In this document: piece by piece, positions 32,455-43,241 of the stretch
How positions within the stretch are numbered: the stretch's first letter is position 1
Layout: every line of letters begins with the position of its first letter
Source: Roseiarcus sp963765375
GTDB lineage: Bacteria > Pseudomonadota > Alphaproteobacteria > Rhizobiales > Beijerinckiaceae
Reading direction: 5' to 3'
NCBI GenBank assembly: GCA_963765375.1
Contig: CAVXVZ010000010.1
Location: 186,001-250,000, forward strand
DNA length: 64,000 nt
Made by a program: the position numbers and the translations under genes
The notes under the pieces: model-generated
What the model was told of the DNA's origin: nothing
The model's database searches: none
What the model saw: only the letters and a program-made list of their open reading frames with translations

Positions 32455-33216
32455 TTAGCGCAGTCCGCCATCGACGAGGAAACACTGCTTCGTGATCATC
32501 GCGCTGTCGTCGGCGGCGAGGAACAGCGCCAGGCGCGCAACGTCTTCGGCGAGCAGCGAGCGATCGATGCATTGCCGGGCGCGGAAATCGGCGATGGCCT
32601 CCTCGCTCATCCATAACCGGCGCTGCCGTTCGGTAATCACTGCGCCCGGCGCAATGGCGTTGACCCGGATGTTGTCGGGTCCGAATTCGCGCGCCAGGCT
32701 TTTCGTCAGGCCGACGATCGCCGCCTTGGCGGCGGAATAGGCAGACATCCGGGCATGCCCGATCATCCATGCGGTGGAGGAAAAATTGACGATCGCGCCG
32801 CCGCCGAGTTCGCGCATCGACCGGCGCGCGATCTGGGCGGCGAAGAACTGGTGCTTGAGATTGAGCGCCATCACCCGATCCCAATCCTCTTCGCTCGTCC
32901 CGTCCACGTCCTGGCGCTGATCGTTGGCGGCGTTGTTGATGAGGACGCCGATCGGCCCCAGCCGCTGCCGGACCTCCTCCATCGCCGCCTCGAGCGCTGC
33001 GATGTCAGCCAGGTCGCACTGGAGGAACAACGGCGCCGGCCCAGAGGCGCCGATCTTCGCCGCCAGATCCTTGGACGCCTCGACGGCGATGTCGACGAAG
33101 GCGACATTCGCCTTCTGGGCAGCGAAGGCCTCGACCATCGCGGCGCCGATCCCCGAGCCGCCGCCGGTGATGAAGACGACCCGGTCGAGGAGCGATGGAT
33201 AGCGGGCGAAGGACAT
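32455..33216 (-). CDS. SDR family oxidoreductase, D-xylose/aldose 1-dehydrogenase-like
   Basis: A 253-aa classical SDR with TGGGSGIGAAMVEAF as cofactor motif, NNAANDQRQDV, active-site Ser in NFSSTAW and YSAAK. The overall pattern (YPSL before the first strand, NDxR after NNA, AQCID...DVARLALFLAADDS...GG) resembles the Caulobacter XylB type that oxidises D-xylose to the lactone. Start ATG 33216 was taken because the family begins just before YPSL. It lies 35 nt downstream of conserved leader ORF B and shares its promoter with that leader. Confidence 0.85.
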   Translation of the reverse strand: MSFARYPSLLDRVVFITGGGSGIGAAMVEAFAAQKANVAFVDIAVEASKDLAAKIGASGPAPLFLQCDLADIAALEAAMEEVRQRLGPIGVLINNAANDQRQDVDGTSEEDWDRVMALNLKHQFFAAQIARRSMRELGGGAIVNFSSTAWMIGHARMSAYSAAKAAIVGLTKSLAREFGPDNIRVNAIAPGAVITERQRRLWMSEEAIADFRARQCIDRSLLAEDVARLALFLAADDSAMITKQCFLVDGGLR

Positions 33217-33251
33217 GGAGGGCCTTTTCGTTGCGGGAGCGAGCCGCGAGG

Positions 33252-33434
33252 TTAGAGCGCGACGCGGTTTGACGAAACCCCGCCGCGCGGCCGACGAAGC
33301 CGGACCGCGCGCGAGGGCGCAAGCTTCGGCTCGGCGGCCAAATAGCCGCAAGCAAACCAAAGCCAGCGAAAGCCCATGAAAATGAAAACGCTTTCATTTG
33401 CTTTTTTTTGCTTTTCGGAATCGGGGCTTTTCAA
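33252..33434 (-). CDS. Conserved leader ORF upstream of the aldose-dehydrogenase-like gene (copy B)
   Basis: A 60-codon frame beginning at TTG 33434 (MKSPDSEKQKKANES, VFIFMGFRWLW) that aligns codon-for-codon with the pyrB leader ORF over 35 codons, with 18 of 34 residues identical after the start. The C-terminal part (EPKLAPSRAVRLRRPRG onwards) is unrelated to copy A. It ends 35 nt before the SDR ATG rather than overlapping it. A stable stem can form in the conserved coding part (GAAAGCGTTTTC with GAAAAC/GCTTTC-like partners). The start codon is weak and the frame may function as RNA rather than peptide. Confidence 0.4.
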   Translation of the reverse strand: MKSPDSEKQKKANESVFIFMGFRWLWFACGYLAAEPKLAPSRAVRLRRPRGGVSSNRVAL

Positions 33435-33556
33435 AGGGTTACGGCGAAAAAAATAAAAAAAATCCTGTCTCCTTTCTCCCCGTCGGCAGACGCCGGGCGC
33501 GGCGTGTTCTATCTGGCGACCAGAAAACGTATAGCACGCAATTCTGATTTTCGCAA
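33330..33556 (-). repeat. Dispersed promoter-leader repeat, copy B
   Basis: It shares with 12120-12384 the promoter block, a GAGAAAGGAGAC block, a T-run, CGCCGTAACCC and the small-ORF coding start. It shares the middle blocks also with 45497-45560. It lies immediately upstream of a gene unrelated to pyrB, so the repeat is not a by-product of gene duplication. Confidence 0.6.
33528..33556 (-). promoter_or_regulatory. Predicted sigma-70 promoter of leader B and the SDR gene
   Basis: Minus strand TTGCGA (-35), 17-nt spacer, TATACG (-10). The sequence CTTGCGAAAATCAGAA matches copy A except one base. Confidence 0.55.
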
Positions 33557-33565
33557 GTACTTGCG
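33552..33565. promoter_or_regulatory. Perfect 14-bp palindrome overlapping the -35 element
   Basis: CGCAAGTACTTGCG is a perfect palindrome. It overlaps the -35 hexamer of the leader-B promoter, a position suited to repression. It is not conserved in copy A, which has AAGCGCTTGC-like sequence nearby instead. Confidence 0.4.
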
Positions 33566-33892
33566 CGCAGAAAAAGATTGGGCGCGCTCCCGCCTGGATT
33601 TCCGCAGACGCCCCCTGCCCGCGCCAAGGACGCCGACCTTGGGTGGGACCACGCCGTTCGCCTCGCGGTAAGGTTAATGGCCCGCAGTCGCGGAACTCGC
33701 CCGGCGGGCGTGGTTCAACTCACGGCCGCCCGTATGCCCGGCCGCCTCGGTCCCCGGACTGCGCTGGCTCGACTTTTGACCCGCAAACTTGTTCGATCCG
33801 GGAACGATCGGCAGATATGTCCCTCATCAACCAGGGGAAAGGCGTACGGGTGAATGGTTGGATGTCGCGTTCCGATCGCGTGGGCCTCGGCC
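33557..33892. other. Intergenic region without a supported gene
   Basis: Several short frames run through it in different phases, but none has a ribosome binding site, a known motif or continuity with the TamB-like fragment that follows. Confidence 0.5.
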
Positions 33893-33895
33893 TCC

Positions 33896-34162
33896 GGCGA
33901 CATCGACGGCCACAAGCTGCAAGGCTCGGCCCACGTCGCCAAGACGCCGGACGGGGGCTGGCGCGCCGACAATCTCGCGCTGACCCTCGCCTCGGCGCGG
34001 CTCGACGGCAATGTCGCGATCGGCCGCGATCAGCTGGCGGATGGCGAGCTCAACTTCAGCGCCGCCAACCTCGACGATCTCTCGCCGCTCGTGCTCACGA
34101 AGATGACCGGCGCGCTCCAGGCGAAGCTCAGCGCCCCAGCGGCCGACGGGAAGCAGGCGCAA
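33896..34162 (+). pseudogene. Fragment of a TamB/DUF490-like translocation-assembly protein
   Basis: About 90 residues (GDIDGHKLQGSAHVAK, GWRADNLALTLASARL, NVAIGRDQLADGELNFSAAN and LDDLSPLVLTKMTGAL) read like the repetitive beta-rich middle of TamB-type proteins, which span over 1,000 residues. No start, signal anchor or C-terminal DUF490 domain surrounds it. The frame opens only 14 codons before the similarity and continues into unrelated Arg-rich sequence. It is interpreted as a stranded remnant of a gene whose intact copy must be elsewhere. Confidence 0.6.
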
Positions 34163-34365
34163 GCGGAGGATCGAGCGCAGGCGTCGGAGCGCAATGGGAG
34201 TACAAATAGTCCGGATAGACGTCGGTCACGTTGTCGCCCCGGTCACGGCGGGGCCGCTCACCCGGCGCAGACCCGATAACGGCCGTCGATAGGACGACCC
34301 TGTCCCGTTGGGCCTCTCATTGCCGCTTGCCCGAAATCGAGCGAATCGACAGGTCTCAAGGCGCC

Positions 34366-35160
34366 TCAGTTGACCCGGCGAAGAAGCCCGAGCACCGCGC
34401 GATGCATGATTTCGTTGCCGCAGCAGATCGAGCCCGTCTCGAGGTAGTTCGGCTCCCCGTCGGCGCCGGAGACGAAGCCGCCGGCCTCGCGGACCAGAAG
34501 CGCGCCTGCCGCGATGTCCCAGGAATTGAGGCCGCGCTCCCAGAAAGCGTCGAAGCGGCCGGCGGCGACGTAGGCGAGATCAAGCGCGGCGCAACCCATC
34601 CGGCGGACGTTGACGACCCGCTGCATCACCGCCGCAAGCTCGGCCAAGAATCGCGGATGCTGCGCCATTTTGCCGAGATGGGGAATCCCGCAGCCGAAGA
34701 TGGCTTGCGACAATTCGCTGCGCCCGGCGACCCGCAGGCGGCGATTGCCGCCAAACGCGCCCTGCCCCTTCTCGGCGACGAACATGTCGTCGTTGGCCGG
34801 ATTGTAGACGACGCCGGCCACGATTTGCCCGTCGCGCTCGAGCGCAATCGAAATGGCGAAAAGCGGAATCGCGTGCAGGAAGTTGGTCGTCGCGTCGAGA
34901 GGATCGATATGCCAGGTGTGGCTCTTGTCGGAGCCCTCGACCCGCCCGCTCTCCTCCATGACAAAGCCATAGCCGGGGCGCGCCTTGGCGAGCTCCGCGT
35001 AGAGGGTCTTCTCGGCCCGATTGTCGGCGAGGCTGACGAAATCGCCCGGCCCCTTCATCGACACCTGCAATTCGCCGACCTCGCCGAAATCGCGCTTCAA
35101 GCCCCGCCCGGCCTTGATCGCGGCGCTGGTCATCACGGTCATCAGGGCTGAGCGGATCAT
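34366..35160 (-). CDS. suhB: Inositol monophosphatase family protein (SuhB-like)
   Basis: A 264-aa Mg-dependent phosphatase with FVMEESG, the metal site HIDPLDATTNFLHAIPLF and the C-terminal NSWDIAAGALLVREAGGFVS. The canonical DPLDGTTN motif has Ala instead of Gly, an uncommon change next to a metal ligand; the acidic ligands Glu, Asp, Asp and Asp remain. It may act on inositol phosphates or, as SuhB, in rRNA transcription complexes. It is divergent from fhs, with 214 nt between. Confidence 0.9.
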   Translation of the reverse strand: MIRSALMTVMTSAAIKAGRGLKRDFGEVGELQVSMKGPGDFVSLADNRAEKTLYAELAKARPGYGFVMEESGRVEGSDKSHTWHIDPLDATTNFLHAIPLFAISIALERDGQIVAGVVYNPANDDMFVAEKGQGAFGGNRRLRVAGRSELSQAIFGCGIPHLGKMAQHPRFLAELAAVMQRVVNVRRMGCAALDLAYVAAGRFDAFWERGLNSWDIAAGALLVREAGGFVSGADGEPNYLETGSICCGNEIMHRAVLGLLRRVN

Positions 35161-35374
35161 CGAATCTCTTCACTCGGGCGAGAAGCCGCCGGCTGGTTTA
35201 TGGGAGGCGTGAGGCGGAGGCAAATTCGCGTCGCGGCGACCGGGGGTTCGCAATGAAATCGCGGGCCAGGCGACCGGCGGCAGGCGCGCCGCCGGTATTC
35301 GCGCTTGCAAATCGCCGCAGAGCAGCGGATTCGTTGCCGGCGTCCGGCGACCGAATTGCGGGGATGGGTCTTTC

Positions 35375-37042
35375 ATGCGGTCTGACATCGAAATCGCGCA
35401 CGCCGCGCGTCTAAGGCCGATCGCGGAGATCGCCGCGAAGATCGGCGCGCCCGAATCCGCCCTGCACCCTTACGGCCGGTTCATCGCCAAGCTCGAATAT
35501 GATTTTCTTCGCAGTCTCGGCGACCGACCAGACGGCAAGCTCATACTTGTAACCGCCATCAATCCGACCCCGGCGGGCGAGGGGAAGACGACGACGACGA
35601 TCGGCCTCGGCGATGCGCTCAACCGCATTGGCAGGAAGACGATCATCTGCCTGCGCGAACCCTCCCTCGGTCCGTGCTTCGGCTTGAAGGGCGGCGCGAC
35701 GGGCGGCGGCTACGCGCAAGTCATGCCGATGGACGCGATCAACCTTCATTTCACCGGCGATTTTCACGCCATTACGTCGGCGCACAATCTCCTCGCGGCG
35801 ATGGTCGACAATCACATGTACTGGGGCAATGCGCTCGGCCTCGACCAGCGGCGCATCGCCTGGCGGCGCGCCATCGATATGAACGACCGGGCGCTGCGCG
35901 AGACCGTCATTGGGCTCGGCGGCGGGAATGGGTTTACCCGCGAGGACGGTTTCGACATCACGGTCGCTTCGGAGGTGATGGCCGCCTTCTGCCTGGCTTC
36001 GGGCCTCGAGGATCTCGAGGAGCAACTCGGCCGCATGGTGGTCGCCGCAAGCGCGAACAGGCGGCCGATCGCCGCGGCCGACCTCAACGCCGCAGGGGCG
36101 ATGACGGCGCTCCTCAAGGAGGCGCTCAAGCCCAACCTCGTACAGACCCTCGAAGGATCGCCCGCCCTCGTGCACGGAGGCCCGTTCGCCAACATCGCCC
36201 ACGGCTGCAACTCCCTGGTGGCGACCCGAGCGGCGCTCAAACTCGCCGATTACGTCGTCACCGAAGCCGGCTTTGGGGCCGATCTCGGGGCGGAGAAGTT
36301 CTTCGACATCAAGTGCCGAAAAGCCGGACTGAAGCCGGCGGCGGCGGTGCTCGTCGCCACCGTGCGGGCGCTCAAAATGCACGGCGGGGTCGCCAAGGAT
36401 GCGCTTGACGCTGAAAACATTCCAGCGTTGGAGGCCGGTCTCGCCAATCTGGCTCGGCATATCGCCAACCTGCGCAAGTTCCGCGTCCCGGTCGTGGTCG
36501 CCATAAACCGGTTTGCGACCGATTCTGCGGCCGAACTCGGTTTCGTCGAGAACGCCGTGGCCCGGGAGTTCGGCGTCAAGACGATCGTGTGCGACCATTG
36601 GGCGCGTGGGAGCGCCGGCGCAGAGGCGCTCGCCCATGTCGCCGCCGCTCTCGCAGACTCAGGGGAAGCTGACTTTCGGCCGCTGTACCCCGACGACATG
36701 AGCCTGTGGGACAAGACCCGAACCATCGCGCGCGAAATCTACGGCGCTGACGACATCGCCGCCGAGGCGTCGGCAAGGGCGAAGTTCCGCGAGCTCGAGA
36801 GCGCGGGCTGGGGCCGCCTGCCGGTTTGCGTCGCCAAGACCCAATATTCATTCTCGGACGATCCCTCGCTGATGGGCGCGCCGGCCGGGCATGTTCCGAA
36901 GATCCGCGACGTTCGCCTCCGCGCAGGCGCAGGATTTGTCGTGGTGCTGATGGGCGACGTCCGCACCATGCCCGGCCTGCCGCGCAACCCGGCCGCGGAG
37001 AGAATTCGGGTCGTCAACGGCGAAATCGACGGCCTGTTCTGA
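35375..37042 (+). CDS. fhs: Formate-tetrahydrofolate ligase
   Basis: A 555-aa ATP-dependent enzyme making 10-formyl-THF from formate. The P-loop is PTPAGEGKTTTTIG (residues 64-77), followed by LREPSLGPCFGLKGGATGGG, NLHFTGDFHAITSAHNLLAA, the VTEAGFGADLGAEKFFDIKC active-site segment and a C-terminal GDVRTMPGLPRNPAAERI. It is full length for the family. It supports a one-carbon metabolism linking formate to THF; TrmFO (43994-45409) uses another THF derivative but is not linked in an operon. Confidence 0.97.
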   Translation: MRSDIEIAHAARLRPIAEIAAKIGAPESALHPYGRFIAKLEYDFLRSLGDRPDGKLILVTAINPTPAGEGKTTTTIGLGDALNRIGRKTIICLREPSLGPCFGLKGGATGGGYAQVMPMDAINLHFTGDFHAITSAHNLLAAMVDNHMYWGNALGLDQRRIAWRRAIDMNDRALRETVIGLGGGNGFTREDGFDITVASEVMAAFCLASGLEDLEEQLGRMVVAASANRRPIAAADLNAAGAMTALLKEALKPNLVQTLEGSPALVHGGPFANIAHGCNSLVATRAALKLADYVVTEAGFGADLGAEKFFDIKCRKAGLKPAAAVLVATVRALKMHGGVAKDALDAENIPALEAGLANLARHIANLRKFRVPVVVAINRFATDSAAELGFVENAVAREFGVKTIVCDHWARGSAGAEALAHVAAALADSGEADFRPLYPDDMSLWDKTRTIAREIYGADDIAAEASARAKFRELESAGWGRLPVCVAKTQYSFSDDPSLMGAPAGHVPKIRDVRLRAGAGFVVVLMGDVRTMPGLPRNPAAERIRVVNGEIDGLF

Positions 37043-37058
37043 GGCAGGCGAACGGCGC

Positions 37059-38111
37059 TCAGCGAGGCGTGGGCGCATCCTCGCGCAGCAGTTTTTCCGC
37101 CTTCAGGGCTCGCCAGAGCGCGGCAGGCGGCTTTGCTTTCATCATCGCCGCGTTCCGTCCGGCTTCGCTCGCGCGTTGCGCGCCGGCGATGACGCTGACG
37201 ACCGATGGATGGCCAAGCGGAAATCGCAGCGCGGCTTCCGGCAAACTGACTTTGAAACTCCTGCAGATATGCTGGATTCGGCGGACCCGTTCCTTAACCT
37301 CGTCCGGCGCCTGCCCATAGTTATAGTGCGCGTCGGCCTTGACGCCGGTCGCCAGTATGCCCGAGTTGAACGGGCCGCCGACCACGACGGCGATGTTCTT
37401 TTCCTCGCAGAGCGGCAGAAAGCTCGTGAGCGCATCCTGTTCGAGAAGGGTGTAGCGGCCGGCCAGCAGGAAGACGTCGAAGTCGCCGGCGCGCGCCAGC
37501 CTCTCGGCGATCTCCGTTTCGTTGATCCCCGCTCCAATCGCCTTGACCGCTCCGGAAGCGCGCAAGTCGTCGAGCGCGCGATAGCCGCCGTTCATGAATT
37601 CCTTGATCCGCGCGTCGGCAGCTTCTTTGCTCCCGTGGGTGACGACGTCGACGTCGTGACAAAAGACGATATCCACTTGGTCGAGACCGAGGCGCTCGAG
37701 CGAGAATTCGAGCGATCGCATCACGCCGTCGTAGGAATAGTCGTACCGCTCCCGCCGCGACGGCGTCTCGAAGAAGGCGCCCTGCCGCGAGCGTTCATGC
37801 GGCTCGCAGAGATCGAGGAGCCGGCCGACCTTGGTCGAAATCAAAAAAGAGGCGCGCGGCTTCGGCCGCAGCAACCCGTTGAGTCTGGTCTCGGAAAGTC
37901 CGAGCCCGTAGAGCGGCGCGGTGTCAAAGTAACGACAACCCGCGGCCCAGACGGCGTCCAGCATAACGCGCGCTTCTCTTTCCGTCATGGGTCGATAGAG
38001 ATTCCCAAGCGGCGCGCCACCGAAACCAAGCTCGGTGAATTGCAGCTCCACTCCGCGGCGGGTAACGAACTTCCGTATTCGCGCGCTGCGCGCATTCGCG
38101 GACGCCGCCAT
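37059..38111 (-). CDS. Aldo/keto reductase, D-threo-aldose 1-dehydrogenase-like
   Basis: A 350-aa AKR of the sugar/pyridoxal dehydrogenase-like branch. The motifs are TELGFGGAPLGNLYRPM, Asp/Tyr in YFDTAPLYGLGLSE, Lys in ISTKVGRLLDL, catalytic-region QVDIVFCHDVDV and the cofactor-binding VVSVIAGAQRASE. ATG 38111 has GGGAGGAG 7-8 nt upstream, which decides against an in-frame start far upstream. It converges on fhs. Together with the xylose-dehydrogenase-like SDR it suggests oxidative sugar catabolism, but it is not in the sugar cluster. Confidence 0.88.
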   Translation of the reverse strand: MAASANARSARIRKFVTRRGVELQFTELGFGGAPLGNLYRPMTEREARVMLDAVWAAGCRYFDTAPLYGLGLSETRLNGLLRPKPRASFLISTKVGRLLDLCEPHERSRQGAFFETPSRRERYDYSYDGVMRSLEFSLERLGLDQVDIVFCHDVDVVTHGSKEAADARIKEFMNGGYRALDDLRASGAVKAIGAGINETEIAERLARAGDFDVFLLAGRYTLLEQDALTSFLPLCEEKNIAVVVGGPFNSGILATGVKADAHYNYGQAPDEVKERVRRIQHICRSFKVSLPEAALRFPLGHPSVVSVIAGAQRASEAGRNAAMMKAKPPAALWRALKAEKLLREDAPTPR

Positions 38112-38350
38112 AAGATCTGCTCCTCCCCAGTGAGCGGGGCGACTCAATGCCGTTCTTGTCAGCCTGGCGCGCCGGCGCCGAGCGCGATCCGTCGCCGCCC
38201 GCGCCCAATTCCGCCCACCCGGCAAGCCTCGAATGCCCGCCAGCGGGATCGAGGCTTGCGCGACGATGCTGTTTGCCAAATTAATTTCCAAATCTTCAGC
38301 AGTTCCGGCGGCAAGTCAAGCGATGCTCAACAATCCGGGAGGCGCCCGCG

Positions 38351-38596
38351 TCAACGACATGCTTGCAGGTCACGCGACGCAAGTTGCGGATTTTCGCTGA
38401 GCCATGCGCGATCCCGCGAGGCGATGAATGCGCGAAGGCGTGGCAGGCTCGGATCCTTCGGGGACCGCGACTCGAGATCGGCGAGAATCTTCCGCAGCGC
38501 CTTGCGCACGGTTGGCCAATCGTAGGCGCCCTGCTTCAACATCAACGCCGCGTGACGGATCGCCCGGCGCACAATCAAGTCAATGAAGCGGTCCAT
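38351..38596 (-). CDS. Hypothetical protein
   Basis: An 81-aa basic helical protein (MDRFIDLIVRRAIRHAALML, RKALRKILADLESRSPKD) with a polar tail. I do not recognise a family. The start at 38596 is preferred to a TTG at 38635, although no strong ribosome binding site is seen; GGAGAGG lies 15 nt upstream. It is downstream of the mutase genes on the same strand but 172 nt past scpA. Confidence 0.4.
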   Translation of the reverse strand: MDRFIDLIVRRAIRHAALMLKQGAYDWPTVRKALRKILADLESRSPKDPSLPRLRAFIASRDRAWLSENPQLASRDLQACR

Positions 38597-38807
38597 TCGA
38601 GCGCCCGCCGCCTCTCCGTCTGCGACAACCTGCAATCGGAGGCGGCAAATCCGGCGCCGCTTACGTCAACGCGCGGGTGTTCCGATTTGGCGCAGGGCTC
38701 GTAAGGCTCTCACCCTAGGTGAGGGACTTTTGCGCCCACTTCGCATGCGCCAAGATGGGACTGCCGGACAGGCGAGCCGAAGCCGCCCAGGCAACCGGAT
38801 CAGCGGC

Positions 38808-40964
<2,157 letters not shown>

Positions 40965-40991
40965 GACGTCGTCCTTCCCCGGCGCTTCCGC

Positions 40992-42821
40992 TCAAGCCCC
41001 GATCCGGCGATAGAGGCCCTCGAGCGCGCCGACAGCGTCTCCTCCGGCGAAAATGAAATCGCCGACGCCCGCGGCGCGCCATTCCGCCTCGTGTTCTCCC
41101 GGCCGGCCCGCGAGCGCGACGCCCTTCGCGCCCGAGGCCCTGATCGATCTGGCGAAGGTTTCCGCTTGCGCCGCGTAGGCCTTGTCGTCGCCGCAGAGGC
41201 ACGTGAGCGGGGCGCCGCTCGCCTTCAGCCGTTCGACCGCCTCTTCGGGCGTTGCGCTCGCGCCGTCGCAAACGGCCTCGAAGCCGCCGGTCTCGAGCCA
41301 TTCGCGCATATAGGCGACGCGGCGCCGATGCGCGGGCTCCAGCCCCAGCGCCAGAAGACAGACCCGCGGCCGTGAGCCCGTCCGCCGCATGATGGCGTCG
41401 GACTTATCGCGCAAGCGCTCGAACGGCTCGGCAAGCCGAAACGGCGCAAGCGCGCCCTCGATGAGCGTCGAGGCTTCGCGCTCGGGGGCGCCAAGAGCGA
41501 CCTCGACCCCCCGCTCGGCGAGATCGGCGTGGGCGCTGAGGCCGGTGATCGGAGACTTGAGCCGCGCGACGTCGCGCCTCAGCGCCGCCGCGCTGACCGC
41601 GACCTGACGCTGAAACGCGCCATTGGCGAGCGCCAAGGGCAGACCGCCCTCGCTCTCGATCTCCTGAAACAGCGCCCACGCGCGCTCGCAAAGCGCCTTG
41701 GTCAGCGCCTCGAACGCGCCAGAGCCGGCGGCCGGATCGGCGACAAATCCAAGATTGGATTCGCGCAAGAGGATGAGCTGAGCATTGCGGGCGAGACGCC
41801 GGGCGAGGCTGTCGGGAAGGCCGACGGCCAGCGTATGGGGAAGCACGCTGACGCTATCGGCTCCGCCAAGGCCCGCCGAGAACGCCGCCATCGCCCCGCG
41901 CATGACATTCACGTAAGGGTCGCGCGCCGTCATCATGCGCCAGGCGCTTTCGGCATGCACATGCGCCGGGCGAGGCTCAATGCCGCACGCGTCCTCGACC
42001 CGCGACCAGAGGATCCGCAACGCGCGGAACTTCGACAAGGTCGCGAATTCATCGGCGTCGGCGGCCAAACGAAATGCGACGAGCTCACGGGCTTCGGCGA
42101 GCGGCGTCCCCGCCGCCTCGAGCAGGCGCAACAGGCTGACGGCGGCCGCGAGCGCAAAGGCAAGCTCTTGCGCCGGACCCCCGCCCGCCGCATGGACCGC
42201 GCGCGCGTCAGCCGCCATGAGCGGCGCGGCAAATCCCATGCGCCGCAATGCGAGCGCGCCGTCGAGGTAGGGCCCAGCCTGAGCCGCCCAATCGGCCGAG
42301 AAGGGCCCGAGGGCCGAGGCTACAAAAGGATCGAGACCGAAGGACACCGCGCAGTCCGCGGGCTTCGCGCCCGAACGTTCGATAAGAGCGGCGAAACCGA
42401 GCGCTTGAGTTGGCCCCTCGCGGCCGAGATCAAGCTCGAAAGATGCCCCTTCGTCGAAACGCACGCCATCAAAGGCCTTGTGGAGGGTCGCCGGATCGAA
42501 TCGCCTTAGGCCGTAGCCGTGGGCGCCGAGCGCGCCAGAAAACGCGACCTGAAGACCATCCGCCCCGCTGGCGAGATCGTCGAGGGCTTGGGCGTTGGCC
42601 TCGCCGGGGTGAGGATGGTCGAGACGCGAGATAACCCGCCAGGGGCCGTAGGGTCGAAGCGCTCTCGGACCCTCCGCCGGCCGATAGACGGGCTCGATCC
42701 GGATGCCGTCCGCGGTCTTGGACGTAAGCGTTTCGAGGCTCGCGCCTTGAAGCGCCGCTGCGGCGACCCGGCGCCAGTCAGCTTCGGTGAAGGCAGGAAA
42801 AAGGCTGGCCGCCGCGCCCAC
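40992..42821 (-). CDS. mutA: Methylmalonyl-CoA mutase small subunit
   Basis: A 609-aa homologue of the large subunit (LTSKTADGIRIEPVYRPAEG at the start, GADSVSVLPHTLAVGLPDSL, RNAQLILLRESNLGFVADPA). Its C-terminal Rossmann domain (CLLALGLEPAHRRRVAYMRE) lacks the DxHxxG cobalamin motif. It is thus the non-catalytic partner of a heterodimeric mutase, as in actinobacterial MutA/MutB. It begins with GTG 42821, 12 nt after the DUF2267-like gene, and precedes scpA by 27 nt, so the three are probably one operon. Confidence 0.93.
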   Translation of the reverse strand: MGAAASLFPAFTEADWRRVAAAALQGASLETLTSKTADGIRIEPVYRPAEGPRALRPYGPWRVISRLDHPHPGEANAQALDDLASGADGLQVAFSGALGAHGYGLRRFDPATLHKAFDGVRFDEGASFELDLGREGPTQALGFAALIERSGAKPADCAVSFGLDPFVASALGPFSADWAAQAGPYLDGALALRRMGFAAPLMAADARAVHAAGGGPAQELAFALAAAVSLLRLLEAAGTPLAEARELVAFRLAADADEFATLSKFRALRILWSRVEDACGIEPRPAHVHAESAWRMMTARDPYVNVMRGAMAAFSAGLGGADSVSVLPHTLAVGLPDSLARRLARNAQLILLRESNLGFVADPAAGSGAFEALTKALCERAWALFQEIESEGGLPLALANGAFQRQVAVSAAALRRDVARLKSPITGLSAHADLAERGVEVALGAPEREASTLIEGALAPFRLAEPFERLRDKSDAIMRRTGSRPRVCLLALGLEPAHRRRVAYMREWLETGGFEAVCDGASATPEEAVERLKASGAPLTCLCGDDKAYAAQAETFARSIRASGAKGVALAGRPGEHEAEWRAAGVGDFIFAGGDAVGALEGLYRRIGA

Positions 42822-42833
42822 CGCCGACCCCTG

Positions 42834-43241
42834 CTAGATGAACTGGGAAAGCCCGGGAATCGAGGCGGAGATTTCCCCCACGACCTGATCGCCCGCGACT
42901 TCGCGCGCATAGCCGAAAACCTCTTTCCCGATCGTCTGGATTTGCTCCATGCCGAGGCCGAGGCCCATCAATTCGGCGCCGAGCGCCATCAGTCCGCCCC
43001 CGCCCATGGAGCCGCCCGCGACGCCCATCAAGCCCTTGAGGCCGCCGCCCATGCCTTCGCCCCCGGTCTGGGTGCTCGAGGCGATGATAGCCGGAAAGGC
43101 CGGCGCCTTTTCGAACAGGTCACGGACGGCCTCCTCGGGCGCCTCGCGCTGGATGAAATCGCCAATCAGGGCGACGGCCTTGCGCGCGACCTCCGGGGTC
43201 GTATCCGCCGCACTGGCGACGCGCGCTATCAGATTGTCCAT
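42834..43241 (-). CDS. DUF2267/DUF2780-like small protein
   Basis: A 135-aa protein with an N-terminal helical part (MDNLIARVASAADTTPEVAR, KAVALIGDFIQREAPEEAVR), a Gly-rich linker (GGEGMGGGLKGLMGVAGGSM) and a C-terminal amphipathic segment. This resembles small stress-associated proteins of the DUF2267/DUF2780 type; the exact family is uncertain. It ends 12 nt before mutA and may be co-transcribed. Confidence 0.6.
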   Translation of the reverse strand: MDNLIARVASAADTTPEVARKAVALIGDFIQREAPEEAVRDLFEKAPAFPAIIASSTQTGGEGMGGGLKGLMGVAGGSMGGGGLMALGAELMGLGLGMEQIQTIGKEVFGYAREVAGDQVVGEISASIPGLSQFI

